Shown one piece after another: positions 1 through 13,000 of a stretch of 64,000 nucleotides of DNA (the stretch's first letter is position 1; every line of letters starts with the position of its first letter). Below the pieces are notes generated by a model. It did not search any database, was not told where the DNA came from, and was given only the letters and a program-made list of their open reading frames with translations. The position numbers were made by a program, and so were the translations under genes. Source of the DNA: Apostichopus japonicus. Lineage: Eukaryota; Echinodermata; Holothuroidea; Aspidochirotida; Stichopodidae. Location: assembly GCF_037975245.1 (NCBI RefSeq), contig NC_092564.1, forward strand, positions 25,597,484-25,661,483, given 5' to 3'.

Positions 1-350
1 TGGATCTGTTACATTTCTTATATCCATGAAACGACAAAAATGGACGGTAGCATCAATTTTGATCATCACTAGTGTCAATCTATAGACCAAGAAACATTTT
101 CAATCTATTTCTATCTAACACCACATTTTGAATGAGCAGAACAAAGGCATCAATGGCTAAATGGAACACTTCCTTGTATTCAATCTCCCCTCCGTGAGGA
201 AGACAAACTCAATGTGACCATTAAGTTTATGGTAGGATGGTCAAGCATCAATCATTATATTGAACATGTTATCAATAAGTATGGTAGCTCTGTATCTACA
301 ATATCATCTTTGTTATTTTCTTAAACACAGAATGGGCTTACACAATCAGA

Positions 351-351
351 C

Positions 352-385
<34 letters not shown>

Positions 386-490
386 CATATATATTTCTAT
401 ATATATCTATACATATATATATACATATATATTTCTATATATATCTATACATATATATATTTCTATATATATCTATATATACTTATATAA
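351..490. repeat. AT-rich microsatellite, (AT)n with (ATATATTTCT) variants
   Basis: Runs of alternating AT/TA broken by periodic ATTTCTATATATATCTATAC units. It adjoins the tRNA-like SINE at 541-612 on that element's 3' side and may be its expanded tail. Confidence 0.85.
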
Positions 491-494
491 AATT

Positions 495-612
495 GAAATC
501 GTAGTGAGTTGGAAAATCAACAACAGTGAAAAAACTTTTAGCCTCCATCGGGATTTGAACCTGGGTCTCCCGCTTTATATGCTGACACCCTAACCACTAG
601 GCTATGGACGCT
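495..612 (-). mobile_element. tRNA-derived SINE with intact A and B boxes
   Basis: On the minus strand 541-612 reads like a tRNA: A box TAGCCTAGTGG and B box GGTTCAAATCC both fit the Pol III consensus, about 35 nt apart. The T-stem is mismatched, so it is a SINE head or tRNA pseudogene, not a working tRNA. The short body and the AT-rich tail extend toward lower coordinates. Confidence 0.6.
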
Positions 613-1041
613 GATTGTATGTCCACAGATTCGAAACCAGTAAGGAAGGTCGTATTCCACTGTAAGCGCTTGTAACCTGTATCGAACAATACTAGTTCTG
701 TTTTGTTGACATATTTGCCTTGCTCTAGAGATCAAACATGATGCTAACCAACTCAGAATCATTTGTGATTCCTAAAGCCGGATCCCGAAAGATAGATATT
801 TTGTGAGCTATGAAATTTGGCGATTCTCCGCTTTGGTAAAGTAAAACTGATAGCTACCATAAACCTGACAGCCAGATGTGACCAAGAATTAGTTATCCAT
901 TGTCAGAATTAGAGTTGTCAAATTCTTGGAGATCAAGTCATATCTAACACTGATCAAAGCCATCGTTTGACATGATTTCCAATTGAGTGTTTGACCATTT
1001 AAAACAGTACTAAAACATTTTCAATTGATTTTAAGATGCCT
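613..1041. other. ACBD5 3' flank
   Basis: Unique-looking sequence downstream of the ACBD5 stop. An AATAAA overlaps the stop codon itself on the minus strand (1041-1046), probably by chance. No gene seen. Confidence 0.4.
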
Positions 1042-4000
1042 TTATTTCCTCGGGAATCGTCGCCTCCTGCTGATGAATTTAATGGCCCAATTAACCACAA
1101 ATGGCCAGACCAAGATAAAGAAAACCGTCTTCATATCCAGTCTTGAGAATGGCCACCACGTGTCCTTTTGACCTTTGACTCTCCTCTCTGGTGAATCAGG
1201 ACCCTCAGCTTCCATCTGCAAGAGGACATCATATACGATATATGACTAGACAGCCAACTCATCGACGCCGCAGTTTGAGTTTATTTTGTAATTTTGGAAT
1301 ACTAGTCTTTTTCATACTAAAAAACTACAGTATTTAAGTCATTACAACTTCCTGTGAAGGGGAAATAACCTCTCTGTGACATAAACTCTTGGTCACAGAG
1401 TCTTTTACTTATAATTACTAAGGTACATAGAAGAGGGCTATGAATAACCACATTTGTATACACATGAGATGCAACAGGTTGTCATCTGTGGCTAAGCATG
1501 AATATTTCATGGAATTAAGACAAAGGGGGCTTCTACGACTATGATGTGGGTAAGGGGTGAATGAATTCGGGAACAGGAATTTAGTAGTTTAATACTCTTC
1601 AGACAAAGAGGCATGGAAGCACATGTTTCAAGTAATATGATGGGGATATAACTACATACTATATTACACTAAAGAGGTTGTCTAAGTTTGATTAATTGCA
1701 ATGTTAGTTTGAGCAATACTTGGTAGCTGAACATAACAACAAAGGGATGCATTTCATTGCTGAAAATACACAACACCACTAGGATTGCACAGTTAACCTG
1801 TTTTATTACCGAAACCGGTTTTTGACGACCGAATTTCAAGCTTAAACACCACTGAATTCAACCACAGTTTTATCCTGTTTGTCAGTGAGGTATTTAGCTT
1901 TACCAAATATACCAACTACTTCCCATATATAGTCAATGTTCTTGGCTAACAAAGGCCCAACATTAACAGCTTGTGAGCAGTCAGAAATGATCTCTTTCAA
2001 GGGAAGGAGTTGCTTTTTTATTGGAAAACAGAAACTCAGAAACATGAAAGGCACAAACTCTTGCTTACTTTTATCCGTCTATTTAATGCCACATGTCTAA
2101 TATTCATCAAATGCATACTTACAAGGCCAAAAAAGAACCTGATAACATAAATTTGTTCAAGTTTTCAATCTACTATACTATCTTGGAGATACCCTGCTTA
2201 CAAGGTTTCCACATGACCTCCGCTGACCTTATATGACCTTCACTAAATCATCAGCACTGTTCATGTACTCAATATTAGCCATCCACATACCAAACATGAG
2301 ATCCATCCAACTCTCCTTCTTTAAGCCATTGTGTCTAAAATCAAGCATTACATACATTCACACACATGCAAATATGATTTCATAGGAAAACCAAAAGTAG
2401 ACAAGAAAACAGAGTTGAAGTAAAGTGTGTTTAAGTTTAATTAGTTGATGTATTGACAGACTCTTACCTGGTGTCGAGTGACGGCCAGCGTCTCCAGAGT
2501 GTTCAGTCGGACAAGTACACTGTTCATGTCTCTCTGTAGTCTCTCTAGGACCAGAGCAATGTGCTCTGACATCTCCTCAGGGGAGGATGAAGGGGTCCTC
2601 CTCATTTGTTGGGGACCATCCCCTGTACCATCCGCAGAGTCTGTTTCTGGTGTCGACGGAGTCATACTTCTTCTTACTGTAACAAATGACGAGAAAGGCA
2701 TGTTAAAAACTTCCATGTCAACTATGTTTTAAAATACAGAGAACTTAAAGATAATGATAAATTTAAGGGGTTTTTTTTCCGGGAAGAGCAGTCAATTGAA
2801 AAGTACCCTAGCAACAAAGAAGCTTTCACTTTTAACACATTTGCTATTATATGATAGGATAGGAGGAATAAGAATGCTACGACCTATGTTTAATGTTGTT
2901 ATGTAGCAGTGTGTGGTTACATTACATTACATTAATACTACTTCATTACATTACATTAATACATTACATTACATATGGATGCTACAACTTATGTTTAATG
3001 TTGTTAAGTAGAAGTGTGTGGTTACATTACATTACATTAATACATTACATTAATACTACTTCATTACATTACATAACATATGAATGCTACACCAATGTTT
3101 AATGTTGTTAAGTAGAAGTATGTGGTTACATAACATTAATACATTACATTAATACTACTTCATTACATTACATTAACACATTTCATTACATAACCTATGA
3201 ATGCTACGACCTATGTTTAATGTTGTTAATGTAGAAGTGTGGTTACATTACATTAATACAACTTAATACTGGTAGAGCAGTGAATTAATATACCTCTTGG
3301 TGTAGTTCTGATACTAGATGACTTCTGCATTCTACTGCTCGTGTGACCATTCATTAAACCAGACGTACTTCCTGCAAAAAGGAGTAATAGTACAACAGCA
3401 TAAATATGTTAATTTTTTCCCTATGACTTAAAGGATAGTTATACAGACAATGAGTTTAAGCTTGGAAAGAAAAGAAAAGAAGAAAATTATTTCTTAAAAG
3501 GAGAAGAAGCAAACTCAACCATCATCTTTATGAAAAACTCTTCCAAATTAATTATCTAACAAAAACCTAACTCTGCTTGGGAGTTATCAGGGTTTAAAAG
3601 TTATATCAGAGGGCTACCGTAATGTCACTTTCTGATGTCATAGTACCAATTGGAGCTGAAATCACCTTTGTTTTCTCATGTCATAGTTTCAAGGTGACTG
3701 ATACAGTGTTCACACCAAGATACATGTTATACCAGTATTAGGGCATGTTAAAACACTTTAATACAGTAGTATTGGTAAATCAATCTGTTTAAACAAAATC
3801 TCAGAAATAAACATTGTATAAATAAAGAGAAAAAACATTTAATGTTCAAGCATTTGTGTTATGTCACTTTAAGACTAAAAACGAAGCATTAAATCGTGTG
3901 TGGATGGACATTGAAACTGTGAGAAATGAACACACATTATCCTACTTCAGACTACTAGAGTAGATTTCATCAATGAGACACACCATGAAAATATTCATGA

Positions 4001-7000
4001 ATGTTAGGCATTTACTAAATTTCAGATGACATTTCTCCAAAACAAACGGTCTCACTCTCCAAAATCTTGCGCTAACATGTTTTAATCAAAACTACAGTAC
4101 AAAATGTTCCCAAAGGAAATGAGGGTGGTATTGCAGAACTTAGCATGCACAAGATGTTTGACCTGATTGATTCGTACCGCATACGATTTGTCACAGGGGT
4201 TCTACTTGTAATATGTAAGGTTGGCATGTAATGTTCATTTCTGAGTAGTCAAATGACAACTATATTTCAGAATAATTCAAAACTATGTGTGTTCCTTATA
4301 CATCTTCTGCTGTGCAAGCCTTTAATTTCGTTATAGATATATTTCCATTTTTGTTCTTATTTAAAGCCAATTTACGTGACACCTATCAAATAATGGTACT
4401 AACCAAAACTTCAGGTACATGGACTTTTGTAAAGGGGGTTAACTGTTTCTGTATCAAACACAACATTTTTAACACTTAAAGACATGTTATCTACATCATA
4501 TTATCAACATTTACTAATTTAATAAGTACCAAGTACAATTTTAATATTCCTTTGATAATTTTATTCTACCTGTTGAATGTTTTTTCTAACATTGACAAAC
4601 AGTACAGACCCTAGGATTTTAGTGATACCAACCTTTCTGAGAAATGATGGTCTGCTGTTGCCTGGCCGAACAACAAAGTCTTCAGCTTTGAGTACAGCAT
4701 TGCTGTATGTTGCCGTAACCTAACCAGAATAGTAATTACCAACTTTGCGATCCGCGTTATAGTCATTGCCGACTTTGCTATCCACTGTCCCCTCACAATT
4801 TTGCAAGGTCAGTAACAGTGACTCCTCCATAGTTTCCCTTTCAGGAAACCAAATAGGGCAAATAACTGAAACAACTCCACACAACATCAAGTCTCCATGT
4901 AATCTTACCTGAATGATTGCTACGGGGTTGAGTGGGTTGACTACCGGGGATGTTGTGGACCTCAGCTTCAGTCGTAATTCGGTCTCCTACCATCGGGGTA
5001 GATGTCAAAGGTCGATCCTCACCAACCACCGGCAGAGGCTCACAGTCGGCAAATCGAACTTTACGTTCCTACGATTTACAGAGGAAACAAAGATTAATTA
5101 TAACCTGCTTCAGTTGTTCTCCAGAACAAGCAATGAGAAAAGTAAATGATATTCTAACTTGTGAATGGGGATCAAAAACTTTAAATCATGTTGTCTGGTA
5201 TGGACACATCTCATTTTAGCTTAACAAGAGGCAGTGTGGAATACTCATGTTTTTTCCTACATCTATCACATTTTCTGCCCTGGGAAAGCCCCTTTAATGG
5301 TGCTTGGCCTTTTTTTGATAAAATGTGAGTTCATTGGATTGAAGCTCAGTTAAAGCAATTCATAGGCTAAATTTAATAGTCTCGATCATTTCATTAACAT
5401 CTTTCAAATTTTTTATACTTTAAATGCAGTGTATCAGCTTGCAAGAGGCCATTTAGTTTAACTCTAACAGAGAGCATGACATTTATTGCTGGAATTTCAA
5501 GCTATCATATACATACAAGAATCCTTCATGGTCACAATCAACAATGTATAAACAATTGTTAGTGATTCGTCTGACATTTGTACACAGCTGTCACTAATTA
5601 AAACATGTTCTTACTGAAAGCATCAAGTCTGTGACAACTTCTTCAGACACCTTGAGCTTTCACTCTAATATTTTGTCCAACTTATCCCAATACTCTAGTA
5701 TGACTTAAGTATGACTAGTATGTATGACTAGTATGAGTATGACTAGTATGACTAGGCAAGTATGAATAAACACATATCTGATCAGTTAGCCATCTTCCTT
5801 CCAAATAATTAGAAGATATCAGTTCAATCAGCTTCTAGAATCCCTGAATCATGTCAACTAAACACACAACAATAACAACAACACTATCAAGCAGAAACAC
5901 TCTGTACAGCACTCCCATGACATAAATTTGCAGAATATGTACAAAACTAAGGAACTTCAGTTGACAAAGTACAGTATCCTAGTTTATTGTTGAGTTTTGT
6001 TGTTGCTATAAAACATTCAAAATGTGGTTCAATGTGTTGACTTTATTTGCTAAATATGTCATCAAACAGACATCTGAAGTGAACTAAAATGACACAATCC
6101 TGTTTGTTTCCTTACTTTACATGTATAATACAGAACATCTGCTACATCATTGTAAACGAAAGCCTGACTCTCCACCCCCCCTCTCCCCACCTGAGGCTTA
6201 CTCTGCACCGTTAACATGCCATTAATGATTGTATATTAGTTAATATTAAGTTAATTTAATTACCATACTGATATCTGGTTGGTCAATTGAATCACAGAAT
6301 TCATCTTCTGTTCCCGAGCTACTGGACACATCCCCCTCAACTGAATCGTGAGTTTGGTCCTCGTTAACATAGATTGGATGGCTGGAGTCTGACAGACCTA
6401 ATATGCACAAATATAATTGAAGATGGAGCTATAAAAACATATTATATTTCATTTCTGTCAATCACATCAGACCTCCTCAAACTATCACTTAATAGTTTAA
6501 TCCCACATTTTTCATTCCTACAGTAGGTTAGCGACAGAACAGAAATGTTTGAAAACAACTGCTGAAGAAATTTCTGCTTCAAACAAGTTAAATCCACATC
6601 CTAAAGACAAGTTCATTGTAAAGAAACATAAATGACTTAAAATTCAGTGAAGTTAATAATAAAATGTACCAGGCAATACCAGAGCATGTGATATCATAAC
6701 AACAGAGGAACAGATAAAAACCTTGATTTTATTCATCGTGTCCGAATATTTACCCAAAGTTAAAGATCAGATTCTGACAAACCACTTTCAGTTCAAAGGA
6801 GCAGGGACCTAAGCACACTGTTTGCTAAGCAAACATTTCAAACCTTGTTTTCTCTTTGAAAATGACTAAAAAATGATTTGTAAGAACAGAAAAGCATCGG
6901 CTACCCCAAATTGAGAATAATACTAGGCAGCTAATAAAATGCTGTCCATCAAACACTAGCCTACAATTGAAGAAGTTAGAGAAACCACCAGTTCCACCAT

Positions 7001-10000
7001 ACCTGTTGTATTGTTTTCTTTGACACTGTCGAGGACTTCGAGATCGTGTTTCTTGATGTGTCCATTAGAGAGTTGACTGACTGCAAGGGAGTCTCTGTGA
7101 GCCATGGCAAGAAGTGAATCCTCCTCAGAGGTGTCTCCATCTAAAATATCAACACATTAAGATCGTCTAAACACAACATACTGTACCTGCACCGCACTGA
7201 CAAACGTCACTAACCACAATGTCATAACCTTGTATTCTCAAGTCTATAGCAATGTGGAGCAACACTTCAGGATTTCTAGGGGAAATTCTCAAATTTGTTG
7301 GTTTATTGTGATATTGGACATTCAAATTGTTTTGACTTTTGGTTTCTAGCTTGGTAAAATTTGCTGACAGCTTTCAAATAGTAGTTTTCTTGAGGTTTCT
7401 GATCCTCCAAACTATTTCCCAGATGTTAAGGAGTAATTAAGTGAACAATGACTGCATTTGTGCCAGCAACATGCTCTCTGATGTTTTTGCATCTGGGTGA
7501 CAATTGTTAAACTTTCAAGCATATTTGGAGGCGATCGTTATTGGTAACTTAAAAGATGTGAAGACTCGCGCAAAAAGAAACTTCTGCATTTTGTAGCGAC
7601 AAGAGAAAAATTTGACTTGCAAACAACGGAAAGTTAACTTTTTAAAGCTGGCGGCACGCTCTTTGGGGCGAGTCTTCAATGCCTTTAATAACATTGTGCA
7701 AAGGAGGTCGTAGGAGGATTAACAAACCTAATCATCGACTTTCATAAATAGCTTCCCATTGATTTGCACATCATTTCTTCACTGTCAAAGGGAAACTGTT
7801 GTTCCTGATAATATTGCCATGATTATGTTATAATAAATACTTTTAATATCTTAGCAACAGCTTTCACCAATAAATATGTCTATGGACAAAGGAAACAAAT
7901 GACTACACAAAGAAAAATTCCATCAACACTGGCTCTATGATGTAATATTAATAGACTTGCTGAAATCTTCATACGTTTTCTCATATAAATGAAGATTCTA
8001 TCGATACATATTTGGGACATTTTTCATTGTAGTCATCCGTGTTGCATCTAGGTTAGTTTTAAGAGTTTTTCCTCTCTTTTAATGGCGATCTATGGGGAAA
8101 GAAAGAGGACAGAGGGGGGCGGGGTGGTGGATGCTCATTATGCATATCATTAACTTGGGTTATTAATACTGGTAATGTGATTTTTCCTCCATGTTAGGAC
8201 AGAGAAGTGTGCTGGATTAGTAAATTCCCTTTTCTCGTATTTTCGTTTAAATTAGATTAACGATGACGGCTGGCCGCTGTTTGAGGGGATGGAGGACTTA
8301 TTCATAATTACTTTGCAGATCTGTTTAGTCTGTAACATTAACACAAATTTCAAAACTTCAGGGAGACCTGCAACATAACAGACAGTACAATAATGTAAGG
8401 GCAAACATACAAACCTGCAGATACTGTGACATCACCACAGACATGTAAGAAAATTTGAGGTTAACCTTGTACACTGCTTACTATACGTACCATCTTTGTC
8501 TATTTCAGTATCTGTTCCATTGACCTTTGACACGATCTGTGGTAGGCCACCGTCTACGGCACCATTGTGTTCCCCATTCGGTAAGTGAGCCACATTCCTA
8601 TTCGGTATTCCCCCATTCTGCACTTTCCCATCTTCTGTCACTGTAACCATCTCAAAGAAGGGACCCATGACACGGAGGAAATTCCTCACTTCGTCTGTCT
8701 GGGGCATGGCCTCGATAATCTGATAAAACAGAGAGGAAAGAGAGATTGCAGGCATGTTTTCTGAAATTACCGGAAAAGCTGTATCAAAATGGCAGCCATG
8801 ACAGCACTAACACACTTGCAGAGATTATAATGCTATTTTTTTTGGAGTAAACTGTTATATTTTGGGAATAGCTATAACAATTGAAAAGATGGAAAAGGGG
8901 AAATATTAACAAATTCTGGGTAAAAGTTCAGTATTATAGTACATGTTACCAGCATTTGAGGGTAATTTAAAAGAAGCACCATCTTAAAGTAAGACTGGCC
9001 TTTTCAGGTTTTCTCATTAGGACTTTTGTATTTCAAAAAGTTTGACAAAAAAAAGAAGCATTGCACATTCAAAAGTAATGTGCCAGTCACTACACCTTGT
9101 TATTTTGTGATAACAGCATATATCTGAAAACATAGTGAAATCACTGAAATGTAAATCAAAGAATTATGTGTAATCAACAAACGAACTACTGGAATATTGT
9201 AGATGCAAACCAATGACAGAATGATGTAAGCAACTCGCAACAACATTTTGAACAAGCTTTGGAAGCTTAATTTTTTTTTATGATACTATGCAATACCAAA
9301 AATTGGATAACAAGGTAATTTTAACTCGTCAAAATATCTTTTTAAATAAATCGATGCCAAACATTTTAGTTTTCCAATTTGCCAATGGCATTTGTAGTTA
9401 TACTATGGAATTTGTCTGAACACCAATACGTTGATGATCAAATTAATATTTAATTCATTAATAACTTGCTCGTTTACCTTGTCATGGTCACAATACCAAG
9501 GAGTGTTTCTTAGTTTAACTAATTTGCAATCTTCATTTTGAGTAATACAATGTAGATTTGGGTCAAATTGTTGACAAAACACAAAAGGCTCAATAAGAGC
9601 CCAATAAGTTAGAATAGTAGTAGCAAAATGCATTCTTATGTCCATAAGAACAAAGCATTCTATTGTTAATAAGAACAATGCACACCTTATTCCATTATAC
9701 AGTATTTTTCAGGAAGTTGATTACCTCAACCAGATTAATTTGCTGTTTTCCCAAACTACTGTTCAGTATTGCGGTGTATGAGTAATGCACTGTCAACCAT
9801 GCGAAACAAGCTTGAACTTTTAACGCTCCATCCACTAGTGTTAGTAAAAGACTACTAAGAACTCCATAATACTCTCATCAACATCAACTCTCCCTTTGAT
9901 CTCACTAATTCTTTTATTTTTTCTTCTTTTCTTCTCCATTTATTTTTTTAATCCAATTAAGCTGTCTGTTTTAGCTGGACATCTGAAGAAGATTCTGCCA

Positions 10001-13000
10001 AACTTGAAACACCAGGCCCTCCCTCCAACTTTTATTTATTAAGAAACAGATGTAAGCTCTGAGCTTTTCGTTTTAATGGACTTTTATAAGTTATTAAGAA
10101 AACATTATTAAGGCTGCCTAACCATTTACAGGGAAAAAACAGTGATGAGCATCTGTTCTATCATGTAGTAGAATGTTACAATGTAAAAATACCCAAGTTG
10201 TTTGTACATAATTGCAAAGACACTTCTTGTGTGCTGTTTATGACAAATCAAATCCATATACCTGCAACTCCAATGCCTATTATTATATAAACACTAAATT
10301 TCTCTGTTGTATATGATAGTTTCTTCCCTATCATTTCATATCTCTTTCAACAATCGCAAGTTGCTGATATGTAGGTGACAATGGAATGCTAAAAATTCCA
10401 GATAAATGCAATATTGCCCTTTAAAAGGCAACTTTGAACAGGGCCTAGATATTTAAAGTCACCGGTATCATTATACACACTTTACAACCCATTCAAGATA
10501 TTCATGAACCAAGATATATTTGTAATGTACATGTATGTATAGCATGTTATATTATAAACTAAATCATTTGTGATTTTATGTACACACTGAATCAACGATG
10601 ACAAACGTTGTTGTGACATCACATAACACGATGAGCAAACAAGTGATTAACAAGCACATTTACAGTAATAAATGGCTGAATGAAACAAATCTAGTAACAG
10701 TGTACAGTATGAAGTTGGTTCATAAAAGTTAGTATTGGATACTGTCTAATATTGTGAAATGCAAATGACTCAAACTGGATAAAAGTGAAACTGCAGTAGC
10801 CTTACTTTCTGTAAAACTGTGTGTCAGTGAATTGACCAGAATATGAGGTATAAAAAAATGTTTATGGTAAAAGTAATTTGGCCAAGTTTTCAGTATCCAA
10901 AAGAGGTTATTTTGCAAGTTGAACAATAACAGCAGAACAGTTTTGTTTCAGAGGGTTTTGCAAGTCCCAAAGACAAAGAAAAGATATTTCTTCAGCAAAA
11001 AGTGGGATGAAAAAAAGTCTTCTTTGTTCTGGGTTAGTGAGGTGACAAAAGAGGTATGTGAATGATATTAAGACCTGGCAAACTACATAAATAGAAAGGT
11101 CTGCAAATATGAAGAAGGATGAAGGTTATTTAAGGTGAAGAACTCATGCAAGGTGGCAAGCAACAAAATAAGCAACCCACTCACTTGTACCATATGGTTG
11201 ACATCATTAGCCTTGAAGTTAACAACCATTATCTACAGTAAATGTGATCAAACAAGTTCATCTTAAGCAGGTTAAGCTTAATTACATGTTGTAAGAGCTG
11301 ATAACTGACAAATGTTACAAATCAAACAAAGACTTCAAATATCCTAATTTAAGAAAGCCAATCCAGATAGAAAATTGAACATGATCACCAAATATGACTG
11401 CCCATCTGCCCCCCATTTTTCAGATCTAGTCACCATTACATTGGAACTGTGACCATGTCATCATGGTGCAGTTCAGGACAACAGTTCCAGTCAGAACCTT
11501 GGCCGTGTTAGATGAAAGGCAGATTAGTCAACTATTATTATATATATTGCAATTATTTAACTTGTCTTTATACAAGGTACGTCAAAGGATCTAAGGTCAG
11601 AACTACTTTACTCTTTCAAAAGAATATGTTCCAAAAGCTTAAACCTGCATTTTAGTTTGAGTTGTAAAGTTCCTCTGAATATTAAAATATTACTGTAAAA
11701 TTAAAAAAGGGGTTGATGTGGTCACAGCCAGTGTATTGCTTCCGTTGTGGTGCTTTCTCCTTCATCATTTCCAAGTACTTAAGGTTAATGCTATTATTGC
11801 TATGCCTTTTTTTCATTATTTCTGGTGAATGTTAGGAGTGTTAGCTCCAATCATAAGGTCCCCGGTTCAAGTAAAGATTAAAGTATGTCGTCCAGTTACA
11901 GAGTTGTTGACAATTGACAATTCATAATCATGGATCTTAAATATGAATCTAAGAGACTGACTTTGGTTAGCTTGCGGCTTTGATAAGCCAATGACGCTTC
12001 TTTGCAAGTTCCTGCTTGCAGGAGGATCTAAAATACATACATAAATGTTTGAGAGACTAGAGTTACAGGTTCTATTTGGTATGCCTTATCTATCCTTAAA
12101 TGAATGGGTATGGTTCTATCAGACTGTAGAAAATCCAACACAAATGAACACTTAAAGGCTACAGTACAGTAGTAGCTAAACACATATCATGCATGTTAAG
12201 AAATCACATAAATTCTAGGGACGAGTCCTGCCCTTGGCGTACTTGCATAGTGTGTACAGGTGATAACTTAATGACAGCCACCAAACATGGTATCAGTGTT
12301 GTGCATTGCACTTAAACCCCTGGCAGAGGAAACATGTACATCAGTGATGCCAATTTGCATACATACAATATACATGCAGGATTAATGACAAGAATCTTGC
12401 ACACCGTTTGCATAATACTGTAAAACTAACCATTTAGCATTCATACATTTAGCATTAATAGTGTGAGAGATGCACACATTGCATATAAACTATCACACAT
12501 CCCTAGCAGATCTAAGAAAAGACATTTGCAGCACATATATATCAAGTAAAAATATGAATAATATCCTTGTAATCTCTAACTTCACTAAACAAGATATATA
12601 TATGAATCGAAGGTTCATGTGTGCAGTACAGTGTATCTTACTGTACTGTGCACTATTTTACTACGCAAACAGTAGTGCTCAGACAGCTAAACAACCTCAG
12701 CACTTTGGTTTCTCTAGAAATTTGCGGTGATCAAAGTCAATGAGATAAGATAATGAGCTTACATCTTATCTTCAGTAGCTAATTACAGCACTCAAGATAT
12801 TGTGTACATTGTGCAATCCAAATAAACAATTACCTTGGAAGAACCAGATTAATACTGTAGGTCCTTACATATATGTGTAGACAATCATTGCAATATCTAC
12901 ACCACAGTACTGTAGTTATCAAAGGTGTTCAGCGTGAGTTACATCTGTATTCAAGTATGGGGGGGGGGGGGTACAGTACACTGATAAAGAAATATAAACA

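Noticed and set aside
1842-2054. 70-codon minus-strand open frame in ACBD5 intron 9
   Set aside because: Exons 9 and 10 join in phase without it, ACBD5 relatives have no matching segment, and no splice sites frame it well.
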